DNA of 64,000 nucleotides. Source: Cornus controversa. Its lineage: Eukaryota; Streptophyta; Magnoliopsida; Cornales; Cornaceae. Position 1 is the first letter of the stretch. Every line of letters begins with the position of its first letter. The notes beneath the pieces were generated by a model. That model was not told where the DNA came from. It worked only from the letters and a program-made list of their open reading frames with translations, and did not search any database. Positions 23,563 to 35,591 of the stretch are shown one piece after another. Where the stretch lies: assembly GCA_026545225.1 (NCBI GenBank), contig CM048845.1, positions 14,012,501 to 14,076,500 of the forward strand. Reading direction: 5' to 3'. The position numbers were made by a program, and so were the translations under genes.

Positions 23563-24125
23563 TAGGGGTGCACACAGTTCGGTTCCTCACAGTTCTTGGT
23601 GGAACCGGAACCGTTTCCAACGGTTCCAATCAGGACTGTTGAGTACGGTTTGATTTTGGTTCTTTGCGGTTCCGGTTCCTTTGTCAAAAAAATTTAATTT
23701 TTTTAAACATTGGTAACATACATACTCATACTTGTGCACCCCTAGTTATAACAATAAATTAGAAACTATTAATATTTATTTATATATCTTATATTATATA
23801 AATATACAGAACATTAAAACTTAGAATCTATTAGTATTTATCTATATATTATATATTTTTTACTTTATATATAAATAGAACACTAGAACTTAGAAGGTAT
23901 TAATATTTATTTATATATTATATATTTTATACTATATATATATATATACATATATTAAGAAATTTCCCTAAAGGGTCCGATTCCGGTTCCTTGACATGAA
24001 ATCAAAACCATAGTGAACGATTCTTAAAATGTGGAATCAGAACAGGAACCGTAATGAATGGTTCGGTTCAAGTACAGTTCCTTACGATTCTAGTTTCGGT
24101 TCGACCGGTTCTTTGTGTACCCCTA
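23563..24125. mobile_element. hAT-like non-autonomous element, private to unit A
   Basis: Inverted ends TAGGGGTGCACACAGTTCGG and the complement of GTGTACCCCTA. The interior has many GGTTCCGGTTCC-type subterminal motifs. Flanking octamers GTCGCATC and ATCACACC differ by three transitions, and unit B (about 35180-35195) has the single empty site GTCGCATCCATG. 563 bp, non-coding. Confidence 0.85.
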
Positions 24126-24541
24126 ATCACACCCATGTTTTTCAATATGATGAAAAAGGAGACCGAATGACTACAATCAATGATGCTAGCAAAAGGGCCA
24201 ATGTTATGAGTTTGGAATTGTCACCTAACTGTGAATTTTGGTATGATATGTCATCTAGGATGTATAAGGACATATGAGGGTGTTGAATTAATCTTCAATT
24301 ATTTTGATGATTACGAACGTTTGAACTAGGCCTTATTAGATTGATTTTTATGCAATCTTCTGAAAATTAAATTAGTGGATTCAGAGGCTTCTTTATGCAT
24401 AAGGAATATGTTAGTTGAGGTTGAGTTTGTAACAATTTTGAAATTCCTACCTTTGCTTTTTTCTTCTCCAATGGCATTGTATGTTATAAAAGGTGACTCA
24501 TTAGTTGTCGAACGAGAGGAGTAGCATATGATGATGATGTT

Positions 24542-24948
24542 TGTAAGTACAAAAAATTGCTTAGCTATTTATTGCTAATTAATTTGATGCACACACCCAA
24601 TAAAATTAAGAATACAATATTTTTAGAGAGAAAATCAAGAGAGGATTCGAGGATCCTTTTCATTCATATGTCCTTGGATATTTATACAAGTTGGGATTTG
24701 AATCCTTCTAGGATTCAAATTTCCTTATTTGCAACTATCTTTACTCTCAAGGATTTGAATTCCTTTTTGAGCTTGGACTTATATTTGGACAGGACCGTTT
24801 TGGCCTTTTAATGGGGCGACTAACTCCATTCATTTTTTCAAAATAATCATTTGGGTCTTCTGCTGATACTTGGGCTCAAACTGACTTGGGCTTGGTCCAT
24901 TTGTGTATCAGTTCGGCCCATTGGATCAAGTAAGATTTTTACCCAACA
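24542..24948 (-). mobile_element. Gypsy LTR, truncated element copy in unit A
   Basis: Counterpart of the 3' LTR at 35592-35966 in unit B, and alignable with the 5' LTR at 45083-45469. It keeps a segment (GGATATTTATACAAGTTGGG) that was deleted from the B LTR but is present in the 5' LTR. The purine-rich tract (TTGCCCCCATTCTC on plus) follows directly. The internal sequence continues to 27396, where the unit stops. Confidence 0.85.
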
Positions 24949-25261
24949 TATTGCCCCCATTCTCTTCAATTATGAGCTTTTGTCATACTGGAGGGAATTT
25001 GTATAGGTTTTTGTAATGATTTCACTACTTATATCGAGGTCCCTCATTTAATATTGGGGTACTAACAATGGCACTGAGTACGTAAGTGATCTCTTCATGT
25101 TGCCCTTTGTACTTTGTCTTGATACTTGTCATTTTCAGCCACAAATCTTCTACAACTGATTGCCTTCTCTTCCAGATTTATTTTCTTTTGATCTTCCTGG
25201 TACCTATTTGTCTTCGTATTTTAGTCTTCATCATTTTATCCGCATCTTTTTCTTCTTTACG

Positions 25262-27281
25262 ATGTCTTCCAATGATAGCAATCGTATCATTTCTAACAAT
25301 CAAGAGGTCATAATGTCTATTTCTTTTCTCCCAGTTGCAGAAACTACCCAACCCACTATTGTGGCTGGGGAAACAGTCACATCCAATCAGGGTGTGGTTG
25401 TTGCTTCGGTGACTTGGTAGTTGGTTGACATCGAGAGAATAAAAGAGGAATGTCGTATTCTAACGACGTCATAATCGAGGGTTACCTCTTAGACTCTGAT
25501 TATAGTGTTGGGGAAGGAGTCAAGGAAGGCGAAGTCCTTTTCTTAGCTTCTCACTTAAAGACTTTTAGATTTCATCTTCACCCTTTTTTCAGTTTCGTTC
25601 TTTTCAAATTGAAGCTTGCGCCACTTCAGTTAAACCCTAATTTTTTTTTTTTTTGCATTATTTCATGCTTACTTTCTTTGAACCATATTCATAAACATAA
25701 CCTACATTTGAATGATCCTCTATTCTGCTACCCTTTTTATCGGGTTAGATCGAAAGATAATCGTTATCATCTGTTCCCTAATAAAGACATAATTTTTTTT
25801 TGATACTCCTATTTCTGACAAGTTGTGAAAGGAAAAACTTGTTTTGGTGAAGGGGGTTTGAAATGTTAGGGCGACTCAACACTTCCCCATTCCCAGTGCC
25901 TTTGGTGATGTTGTGATTCCTTCTTTTACTCTTTCTGGCAAGTCCTTTTTGTAGGTACCCTAAGATATTTTTCTATAATAACTCTTTTCTTTTCATAACT
26001 TTGTTCTATTTTTCTTTGTTTTACTGCTAAACGGATTGAGTTTTTGAATGAGAAAGTTTGAAGTATTCGCCCTTCTGTGCAGAAGTATTTGTCACGTCGC
26101 CAACTTCAAGCTACTACTTGTAATTCTTCGGTTGAGTCCTCTTCTTTGTATCCTGTTTTAGATCCTAAGATGGAGATGCCGGAGCCCAAAACGAGAAGGG
26201 AATATTCTGGTTCTGGCCATCTTAAGGCCAAGAACTTGGAGGGGAGGTCTAAGGCTCATCATGACAAGAATAAGTTTGATGCCCCCTCTTCCCTTCAGAA
26301 AAAGGCTTCTTCTAGTGCTACTCCTATGCCCAAGTGCCAGAAGCTAATGGCCGATGCCATGAAGGGTCAGAGTTCATTTTCTTCAATTCTGACTCTATCT
26401 GATCCTGCTAGTGGCACAGTTGATGAGCCGTTCGCTGGCTCGTCCGAATGGTGGGCGCCAGACTTGAAGAAGTCTGATGGCTCATTTTTTATGGTGGGGG
26501 ACTGTGCTGCCCTTGATCGTGAAGTGATAGGGGCTCTTGCTCATGGGATATGGCTTCCCAGGGATGAGCTCCACTAACAAGAAGCTAACAGGGATGAGCT
26601 CATTGCCAATGCGCCTCTTCATATCATGGAGGTTTGTTTCATCATATCCTCTGTGTATTTCTTTACTTGCCCTTTTTTATGTCCCTATTCTAACTTCATT
26701 CGTCTTGTTGTGTTGCAGAGTGCATATATGACCATATCCCTCTATAAGGCTCTGGAGGTCGAACGTCTGAACGGACGCAAGGCCGAAAACCTTGAGGGGA
26801 AAGAGAAGTTGCTGACCAAGTCTCTTGCTGAAAAGCAAAAAGCTCTTGGTTATTTAAATAGAGGGCCCTGGAGGCCGAAGAGAAGGTTGCTGAGCTCGAG
26901 GCGATGCTGCAGGTTTGCAAGTTTGGGAGACTTAAGATGTACCAGTGGTTTCTAAAAATAATAGCTTTGATGCTTGCTGACAGCTTTCGTTATGGCTTCA
27001 AGCAAGGAGGGAAGCCTAAAACTGAATGGGAATAGGAAGATCTTGATGAGTTTGACGTTTATCAAGCTATTGAGTCGTCAGATGAGTATGGTATTCCTGT
27101 ACCTGGTGAAGCCGAATGCAAGTTCGCAGAATTTCTTAAGAGTTCATGCTCGGTTCCTCCCCCTCCTCCTCCTCTGTTTGATCAGGTTGTGCCAGAGGAG
27201 CCAGCCTAAGCTAAAAAGGGCATCCCGATTGTAGACTTCTTTGATCAGGACTTTAACAAGGAGGATATGGCAGCTCCCTAG
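25262..27281 (+). pseudogene. Antisense gene of Tat-type gypsy element, unit A copy
   Basis: Runs opposite to the element's polyprotein. Pieces in order: an N-terminal start (25262), a conserved block RIKEECRI, then in a shifted frame GYLLDSDYSVGEGVKEGEVL and a hydrophobic LAPLQLNPNF block that recall the plant family annotated as putative gypsy-type transposon protein. Next come a basic Ser/Lys-rich region (26077-26577), a coiled coil (YKALEVERLNGRKAEN and onward) and an acidic tail ending near DFFDQDFNKEDM. Introns probably separate the blocks. Several stops and frame changes, including a C-to-T stop near the end, make it non-functional here. The family assignment is from remembered motif pattern only. 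Confidence 0.55.
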
Positions 27282-27396
27282 GGTTAACTTTTGTAGTTTT
27301 TTTTTTTTTTTGTAATGCTCAAAAAGAGCTCTTTTCTTTTGAGGGATAACTTGTTCCCTCCTTCTTATAATTTCCATTTTGATCAATGCAAAACAT

Positions 27397-27437
27397 ATTC
27401 GGTGTCAAAACCAAACATGAACGAGTTATATTATTTG
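27397..27437 (-). other. Junction filler between duplication units
   Basis: 41 bp between the end of unit A and the start of unit B match neither unit. They read ATTCGGTGTCAAAACCAAAC and onward, resembling in reverse complement the 5' end of the LTR at 27833-29181 (about 29108-29152). The duplication breakpoint therefore carries an LTR scrap. Confidence 0.65.
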
Positions 27438-27832
27438 AATAATCAAGATTTGTTTTCATTTTCTCGGTGACCAAACAGATGGATATGGAAAATTTGGGTA
27501 CCATTTTGAACCCTAAAATAACAAAAAGAACTCAACAAAATAGCGAATAAGGTAAATGGGGAAAGATTGGATAGGAGGAGGAAGAGAGTGAGGACTTGGT
27601 GAGATATGGATTGAAGACTGGGATGGAAACGTGGATGTCGGATCAAGAGGGTCAACATTGAGGTTAGCTAAGACGACGACTCTAGGTCTAGGGTGTGGTT
27701 TGTTGTAGGATAAATTATTGAACACCCCAAGGGTATGATACCCCTTACACATCTAATAGATGAAAACTCTCCATTTTTCTTTATTATAGAAAATATTAAT
27801 TCATCATCATTTGGATGTGTAAGGGGGTACGT

Positions 27833-29181
27833 TGTGAGTTGCGCAGTGCAGAAGCGATTGCGAAAGTAATTAAAACTAGAGGGGGTAATTAGGTTTACTC
27901 GTTTTTTGTTTAATTATTTAGATTATCCAATTTTAAGTCCAATTAATAATTAAAGTAATCCCACAAAGCAAGTAAATAAAGTGCAGTAAAATAAAGTATA
28001 CGAATGCACCAGATATACGTGAAAAATCCAAGACGGGAAAAAAATCACGGGTGAGGCTTTATAGCCTCGGAGAAGCAAATCCACTATCGTCGAAACAAAG
28101 TACAACAAACTCTATCTCAGGATCACACCCACTCTACTTTAACAAGAACTTTGATGCAGAACACCTCAGGCTTATAATTGTGACTACCTTATCCAACTGC
28201 TGCAAATTCTAGGCTATCGTCAAAATCCTCTCAGAAGGGTAACTAGAAGAACACGAATACTCAGCAAATATTCTGTCCCCTTCGTAGCACAACCTTCTTC
28301 TCCTTCCTCACCAACGTAACAGTTGTAGAAGACACCAATCCAGTAACTTGATCATGAAGAAATCTTCAATGCAGTCTTCGAACAGTTGATCAAGCAAATA
28401 TAGAGAACACCCTAAAATCACTCAGTGAATATGTGTGTGCTCTCAAAAATATAAACAAAGAATTTGAGAGAAAAAATTCTTTGCCTAGAAAAATATCTCA
28501 ATACTTTCTTTCTCTAGAATATGTATTTTTTGCATATTAAAAAACATTAATTGAGAGAGAAATCATATGAGATTTTTATAGAGATAAGAAATTCTAATTT
28601 CCTTTAAAAACAAGTTAACATCCAATAGGAAACAAGTCCTTACGTTTTTAGAAACTTCCGAGTCCTATCTGAGTGAAAATAAGCTTATTTTTGCAGAGCA
28701 ACCTACTTGAACTAGTCCAGGGGTTTCTTGGACTGGTCCAACTTCCTATGGACCATTAAATGAGGTCCCGAGACATCATGGACCGGTCCAACAAAACCCT
28801 GGACTGGTCCAACCTTGAAAATTTTACAAAATTGCTTAAAAGTCCCTCTTTTCAAGGTCGGAACCTCCCGGCTTGAAAAATATGTGTTTTCACCACTTTA
28901 CCTGGACTATGTGACTCTCATAAGTGATCAATAATGTCCTCGTGCATTTGAAATCATCTCGAAACTTCAAACGATCGAATCCTTGTGTAGACCCTTGATG
29001 GCTTTTCCCGAAGATTTACGCTTTATACTTTGACGATCCTTTGCATGGTTGATGTAGAACTTCATGCTCACTCTAAGACTTTAATTATATGATCAATGAT
29101 AGAAATAGAACTCAAATAATACAACTCGATCATATTTGATTTTGACACCGAATATTGTCAATTACAAAAATATATGTCACA
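27833..29181 (-). mobile_element. Solo LTR, 1349 bp, private to unit B
   Basis: Starts TGTGAGTTGCGCAG and ends GTCACA on plus. Flanks TACGT (27828-27832) and TACGG (29182-29186) differ by one base, and unit A at 12216-12224 has the single empty site GGTACGGTACC. Read on minus it begins TGTGAC followed by a GACAATATTCGGTGTCAAAA block and ends with a CCCCCTCTAG-type tail, as in large plant LTRs. No internal domain. Confidence 0.8.
28712..28815. repeat. GGACYGGTCC palindrome cluster inside the LTR
   Basis: Four close matches to TGGACCGGTCCAA or TGGACTGGTCCAA within about 110 bp. The GGACCGGTCC core is a perfect 10-bp palindrome. The LTR fragment at the window end has the same motif near 63760-63772. 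Confidence 0.6.
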
Positions 29182-29219
29182 TACGGTACTCCAGCGGTAT
29201 TCAATACTTTCTCCTATTG

Positions 29220-29864
29220 TAGGGGTGCAAATTGGGCGAGCTAATTTAAGCCCAATTTGATTTTTCACGAGCTTGGACAACCACTTTTACAATTAGGGTT
29301 GAGCTTGGGTTGAAAAATCTCAACCCGTCGAATTTAATTAGGGGTGAGCTTGGGTTAAAGTGCTAGCAACCCGAGTCCAATCCAAATCTAAACCCGAATT
29401 CTAATTTTATCTTTTATATATATATATTTTTATTTTAAATATATTATACATAATATTCAAATTATGATCACTTTTTCTTTTTAGCTTCTTTTGTGTAAAT
29501 CTTAATTTATTGTATGTTAACACTTTGGAGAATTAATTTTCTAAGAATTTGTTTGTATTTTTTAGGCATTTGTATTAAATTATTAAAAATTTGTATACTT
29601 TAAAGTAATCTAATCTAGAACTAATTCAAGATCACATTAAAGTTTTAGTTTGAAGAATGGCCATATAGGCAACCGAATTAACCTAACTTTTTAATCCGAA
29701 ATTTTAACCCGAGTTACAAACTCAAGTTTAAAAATTTAAAAATGGTTGAACTTGGGTTAAGTATTTAGGATTAGAAGTCAAGTTAGGATTGAGTTATAAT
29801 TAAACATTTCATATGATGAGTTGAGCTTAAATTATATCTCCAACTCATTCAAGTTGTAACCCTA
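29220..29864. mobile_element. hAT-like non-autonomous element (unit B copy)
   Basis: Begins TAGGGGTGCAAATTGGGCG and ends with inverted GTTGTAACCCTA. Orthologous in position to 12251-13158 but with a single copy of the 253-bp segment. Its left end is closer to the hAT consensus than the unit A copy. Confidence 0.65.
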
Positions 29865-30066
29865 ATTTGTTGTAATAAAAATATGAAGAGTAATATAAGT
29901 TATTTTGAAATAAAAATAGAGAGAAGAGATGAGTAATTTCAAATGGGAGATTATCGTCCCTTACTAATATTGCGAGGAGGTTTTCGTAATCGAACCTACA
30001 GTGTAATTTAGTCACCAAAATATAAACAGGTTTGCCGCGACACTGTTCGGTACTCGGTAGTGGTCG

Positions 30067-30075
30067 ATATATATA
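30067..30075 (+). promoter_or_regulatory. Putative TATA box of mTERF copy B
   Basis: ATATATATA followed by AACGACATCGTC, identical in arrangement to copy A. The leader to the upstream ATG (30162) is also conserved, so the promoter of this copy may still be active although the gene is broken. Confidence 0.4.
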
Positions 30076-30161
30076 GTTAAACGACATCGTCTATGTATTG
30101 TTTCATAAAAATGTTTACCAATTCTTTCCAGGGCTTTTCTGGTTGATCGAAGCGAACCCAA

Positions 30162-30220
30162 ATGAAGAGGGAAGCCATCGCACTGCACAGAAGTATACAT
30201 AATCTCAACTCTCAAATCTG
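30162..30220 (+). other. Possible upstream exon of mTERF copy B
   Basis: Same 59-nt ATG-to-GTAAGT segment as in copy A, with two substitutions. The intron would be 30221-30281, 61 bp, ending TTTTATTGGCAG. The alternative TCAG acceptor present in copies A and C is lost here (TCTGAT), which favours the conserved GGCAG site. Confidence 0.5.
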
Positions 30221-30261
30221 GTAAGTTTATATATATCTATATATATATATATATCTGATCA

Positions 30262-31629
30262 ATGATTCATTTTATTGGCAGTAGACTTCAACATACAAGG
30301 CATATTGCTTCAATTACATGCCATGTATATTTGTTTTCAACCTCATCAGTCAATCCAGTCCTGGGTAGTTCAAATTCAACAGACCCACATTCTCTTACAG
30401 TCTCTTACTTACAAAACTCATGTGGGTTGTCCTTAGAATCAGCTATTTCAGCTTCTAAGAAGCTCCAATTTGAAAAAACTGACCAACCAGACTCAGTCTT
30501 GAACCTTTTAAAAACCCACGGTTTAACTCAGACCCATATAAAAAATCTGATAACAAGTCGTCCTCTGATACTTCTAGCTGATCCACACAAAACCCTCAAA
30601 CCCAATATTGAGTTGTTTGAATCTTTAGGACTTTCTGGCACTAACCTTGTAAAAGTGCTCAAAAAACATCCGGGTGTGCTTGAAACTGATGCACATAAAG
30701 TTGTTGGCCTTTTCAAAACTTATGGTTTCAGTGAAAAGTAAATTTCAAGCTTAACCATGAAGCGTCCAGCTTTATATTTATGCAATGCACGCAACTTTAA
30801 GCCAAAGTTGGAATATTTCAAATCTTTAGGCTTTTCAGATGCAGAAATTGCACAGATATTGTCATCTGAACCTTATATCCTTCAAAGAAGCCTTGAAAAT
30901 CAAATCATACCTTCTGTTCAAGTCATTAGACGTATTGTTGGCACCAATGAGGATGTCTTGAAAGCAATCAAAAGATTCTATGGAATACTTGAATTTAATT
31001 TGGAGAAGGTGCTGGTACCAAATATTGCAATCTTGTTAGATCATGGTATACCCAAGTCAAACATTCTAAAATTGTTTATGTTTCAACCAAAGTCCCTACT
31101 TTTAAGAAATTATGGATTGAATGAGGTGGTCAGCAAAGTTGAAAAAATGGGTTTTAATCCCACAAGTTTGCAATTCGTGTTAGCCATCCGTTCGATTGCA
31201 ATCATGAGTAAATCACGTTGGGAGCATAAATTGGAAGTTTATTCTAGTTTTGGTTTGTCAGAAGATGACATTATTTCAGCATTCAAGTTAGAACCAATGT
31301 GCATGCTTGCTTCAGAGGAGAAGATCAGGAAAGTAATGGGCTTCTTTATTAATCAGCTGAAATTGAAGCCTAAAGTGATTTCCAAGAATTCTTTTCTTTT
31401 GAAATACAGCTTGGAGAAGAGGATTATTCCAAGGTGTTCAGTTCTACAACTTTTGATGATGAAAAATCTGATCAAGGGAGATATGAGTTTAATGTATGCA
31501 CTTCACATGCCTGAAAAGATGTTCGTGGGGAGGTTTGTGAATAAGTACCAGGATATTATTCCTGAAGTCGTTGATGCACGCCAAGGCAAGATACAATTTC
31601 AAGGGTTTCTCATTAATTTAAGAACATGA
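30262..31629 (+). pseudogene. mTERF-family protein, copy B, single premature stop
   Basis: Colinear with copy A over all 455 codons and without a frameshift, but codon 160 is TAA (30739-30741) where copy A has CAA (Gln), a C-to-T change. The frame resumes at once and runs to the same terminus (290-residue frame from 30757). The stop falls after about two mTERF motifs, so the predicted product is a 159-residue fragment holding the presequence. Residues 1-199 and 340-455 are almost identical to copy A, while residues about 200-330 differ at about thirty positions. Possibilities: a recent pseudogene, a truncated targeted peptide, or an error at one base. The intact remainder argues the stop is recent. 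Confidence 0.85.
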
Positions 31630-34600
31630 ATGGTTGTAATATTTGTGGAATTTAAGAACAGCTTTACTATCATGTATTCAACAAGTCCATAGCAAATAGC
31701 CATTGGGAGCTTATATGGTAGTTGTATGGGTAGCGGCAGTGGCAGTCTAAAATACAGCACAGGAGAAGTTCCCCTAGCACGCATTAGTTCCGAAGGAGGA
31801 ACGGTGTCAATTGAAGGATTGCAAAGTCCTATAAACCATGGCATTTTGTAGAAGTTTGCTTTTTATGCTTTAAGATTGATTGAATTCAATTTTCACAATT
31901 TAAGCATCATTCTGTTGTTCTTTTACGATGATGTCTTGAGGATCCAATTTGTTTCCTCCTACTCTTTTTTACTTGAACTACTGGTTCGTTGGTTTGCATT
32001 GACCCATTTCAGTTGTAATTTTGTTCCTGTTATGTGCTTTCACTGCATAGCACACTGAACAGAGCTGTCATTTTCTCAAATAGAGAAAATTAATGCAGGT
32101 GATTCCTTTTACTAATGGCTTGGCATCCTCTAGATGTCCGATCAATTCCACTTTCTGAAGCTTCCAGGTTGATTATTTGAGTTTCTCAGCTGATCATAAA
32201 ATTATTTGACTTCTTCAGAGAGTTTGTGCTTTGGTTGGCGTTATGCAAGACTTGCCAGTTGCCATGTTAAGTAATGCAAGACTCACCATGTTAAGTAAGA
32301 CCCATTCTTAACTTAATTTTAACTAATGGCATTATTGCATAGGCGTTACCTTCATCTTTTAATGCCTGAAGTACATTTTTTGATTCAGCTGACAAAAAAT
32401 TGCATTCTCCTAACCAGCTAACTCGCATTTCATTACCAGTGATTTCCATATATTGGGAGGCATCTCTTACCTTGGCATCTTTCTCAGATGTCGGAGAAGT
32501 GACTCATTCATGTTGAACATTCTCAGTCTCTCTCCTCCTTTATTTACCTGTACCCTCTTTAAGTTCCTTAGCTTTTCCACAGTGTGACTATCTCCATTCT
32601 CCAATGGCTATATTCTCTTCAAATTCTGCATCCCCCAGCCTCTGTTTTTGTACCTTCATTGATTGGTACGTACACCAAAATTTCAAGCTTTTACTCATCC
32701 AAAGATATCCCTATGGTAGAATGTGCCAGACATCAGGCATAACAAAGGTATCCCCATTGAAGCACTGAATAGTTTAGCAAGATTGTCCAGGAAGTTGCCA
32801 AGTTAGGTTTCGAACCCATGGATCTACTACTTATTCTAGCCATCCTATCAATGGCAGTAATTAGAAATGATCTCTTTGGAAAAAAAAAAAAAAATTGCAA
32901 ACTTATTAGCAGTTTTGGTTTGTCTGAGAATGAGTTATGCTTTTCCTTGTGAACAAACTGGATTTTGAGCCTTTCCTTGGCATCTGGATGTATTAAGGGG
33001 GATATAACCAGCTTTGGTTTGTATAGCACATTGTACAGAGCTGTCATTTTCTCAAATAACATGCTCGATCAACTCCACTTTCAGAAGCTTCCAGTTTGAT
33101 TATTTGAATTTATGAACTAATCATAAAATTGTTTGACTTCTTCAGAGAGCTTTTGCTTTGGTGGGCGTTATGCAAGACTTGCCAGTTGCCACTTTCAGAA
33201 GCTTTCAGTAATGCAAGATTCACCCTGTTAAGTAAGACCATTCTTAACTTAATTTTAACTAATGGCATTATTGTATCATATGGATGGTGCCTGTTTCAGG
33301 GGGCTTTAGCTCAGCCCCATTGCATAGGTGTTGCCTGCATCTATCCATTAGAAAGCTAGATAGAGCGTGGGCATCTTTTAATGCCTGAAGTACATTTTTT
33401 GATTCAGCTTACAAAATTTTGGATTCTCCCAACCAGCTGATTTGCACTTCATTATCAGGCATTTCTGTATTCGTTCTATAGCCTTTATCGACAATGTAGT
33501 TGATGCTTAGACTTTTGCTCAGCCAGAAACAAGATGCTATTGTGTCCGGATGTTGGCGTGTGACTAACTTCATTCTCCAATGGCTATATGCTCTTCAAAT
33601 TCTGCATCCCCCAACCTCTGTTTTTGTACCTTCATTGATTGGAACATACACCAACATTTCAATCTTTTACTCATCCAAAGATATCCCCATGGTAGAATGT
33701 GGTAGACTTCAGGCATAACAAAGGTAGCCCTGTTCAGCTCAAATCTCCTTCACAGTTTTATCAAATCTTGCTTCCTTGAAGCATTGAATAGTTTAGCAAG
33801 ATTGTCCAGGAAGTTGCCAAGTATCAGATTTTGTTCTTAACATTAGCGAGGCAAGATATAATTCTAGGGTTTTACATAGTTCTGGCAATTTGTTCAGAAG
33901 TAGATTAAATTGAGCTGGACATTGTGTTCTAACCCAAGTGTTGTAAGCTTAATTCTATAGTTGTATGTAACTATGTATGGTCTACTAGAACTGGTGATAT
34001 TACAGTTGAGGAGATCTGTTCTGTCATCTATTGTACCTGTCATAATAAGATCCATATTATCTGAAGAATTATTGGGTCATTTGTGTGAAAATCTTATAAT
34101 GTATCAAGGTCATTCAAGAATCCTCATAATTTGTCCAATATGGTGCACTGAGCAATCTGCGGTTGTCATTTGCACTATTTACCTGGCCTGTATTCACCCA
34201 AGTTGTTATGCATATATTCATTGAAAATACTATATTACCCTGTGACGGAACTTGTAAAGGTAGATCCCAGTAACTTACTAATGCCATGGCCTCAAATGTT
34301 CTCTTCTTTCGACCTCGTAATCGGTTTTTTTGTTATGGTTGTTGATACAGGGTATCCGGAATTGTACTGTACTTTCCATTGCAATCAATGATGCAACAAC
34401 ATTAAATCGACCATGCAACACCACTAAATCGAGGATACAATGATTTGATGTGAAGATGTTGTATTATCAATAGCCTTACTTGTGTCAGTTCATCCATACC
34501 CTTGTTATGTAAGCTTATATTTGGGATGAGTTGCCAATTCAATTTGTGGACCAAATTGTGTTAAATTAACATCAGGAACCATTAAACTTCATTTGAATTA

Positions 34601-34910
34601 ATGGAAATGAAAGGAAGAGAAAAGAAAGAGAGAGGAGATGAAGGGAAAGTACAACGTTTAGTTTGTGAAAGTGAACGAAAAGGAAAGGGTTTAGAGGGAG
34701 GAGAGGAGAGGCCTCTCTTGGACAACGATTTCTGTACATTTTTCTCCATTTATCTCTTGTTCGGGTTTTTGTATTTTTTTATGGTAAGTTTGTCTCTCAC
34801 ACACACTCCATTTAAAACTCGAACGATCAACATTCTTCAACACCTTTTTAATGAGCCTCTAGGAAAAAAAGTGAAAAGTAATGAATTTAATATGAGTGGT
34901 AAATAAAATT
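31630..34910 (+). other. mTERF 3' flank module, unit B, internally duplicated
   Basis: Matches the unit A and C flanks. About 32150-32730 and 33060-33840 are two diverged copies of the same stretch, both carrying GAAGCTTCCAG...ACTTCTTCAGAGAG and TTTAGCAAGATTGTCCAGG. The relic at 32791-33030 lies between them. No intact gene. Confidence 0.6.
32791..33030 (+). pseudogene. mTERF relic fragment
   Basis: Translation gives EVAKLGFEPMDLLLILAILS, aligned with the copy A/B block KVEKMGF.P..L.FVLAIRS. After a poly-A tract come LISSFGLSENEL (compare VYSSFGLSEDDI), then LVNKLDFEP (compare FVNQLKLKP) and IKGDITSFGLY (compare IKGDMSLIYV). The order is correct, with frame changes and a deletion. It is much more diverged than copies A-C, so it is an older member of the same cluster. 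It shows that the mTERF 3' flank itself contains mTERF debris. Confidence 0.7.
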
Positions 34911-35073
34911 AACAATAAGGAATAGAAGGCACTTTGGACGAAAAAAATAAAAAGGACCAGATAACATACCTATAGAAGCACGGAGAACGTTACGAAAATT
35001 AGGAATTGAATGTCTAACAAATTTCTAAAAGAGGGAACAATAAAAAATGAGTAGAGGAAAAGCACTATAGTAC

Positions 35074-35074
<1 letters not shown>

Positions 35075-35105
<31 letters not shown>
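35075..35105. repeat. (TA)n microsatellite
   Basis: TA run of about 30 bp in unit B. The unit A equivalent near 23463-23477 is shorter. Confidence 0.8.
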
Positions 35106-35109
<4 letters not shown>

Positions 35110-35591
35110 GGATATCCAAAATTGCAAAAATAATCAAAGAATTAAATTACTGAGTCATACAATGAAACTATGGGAAAGGGTTGTCGCATCCATGTTTTTC
35201 AATATGATGAAAAGTGAGATCGAATGACTACGATCAACGATGCTAGCAAAAGGGCCAATGTTACGAGTTTGGAGTCATAACTATGAATTGGTATGTTATG
35301 TCATCTAGGATGTATAAGGACATATGAGGGTGTTGAATTAATGTTCAATTATTTTGGCGATTACGAACGTTTGAAGTAGGCCTTATTAGATTGATTTCTA
35401 TGCTATCTTCTGAAAATTAAATTAGTGGATTCAGAGGTTTCTTTATGCATGGGGAATGTGTTAGTTGAGGTTGAGGCTGTAACAATTCTGAAATTCCTAC
35501 CTTTTATTTTTTCTTCTCCAATGGCATTGTATGTTGTAAAAGGTGAGTCATTAGTTGTCAAACGGGAGGAGTAGCATATGATGATGATGTT

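Larger units (their letters stand above)
11827..27396. repeat. Tandem segmental duplication, unit A
   Basis: Sequence from AATAATCAAGATTTG at 11827 to CAATGCAAAACAT at 27396 is colinear with 27438-38433. Shared content, in order: hAT-like element, mTERF gene, long 3' flank, and the LTR plus 3' third of a gypsy element. Unit A is longer because it carries a 5.3-kb interruption (16403-21660), a solo LTR (22447-23042), an hAT element (23563-24125) and a 253-bp local duplication. Its right end is truncated inside the gypsy element. Confidence 0.85.
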
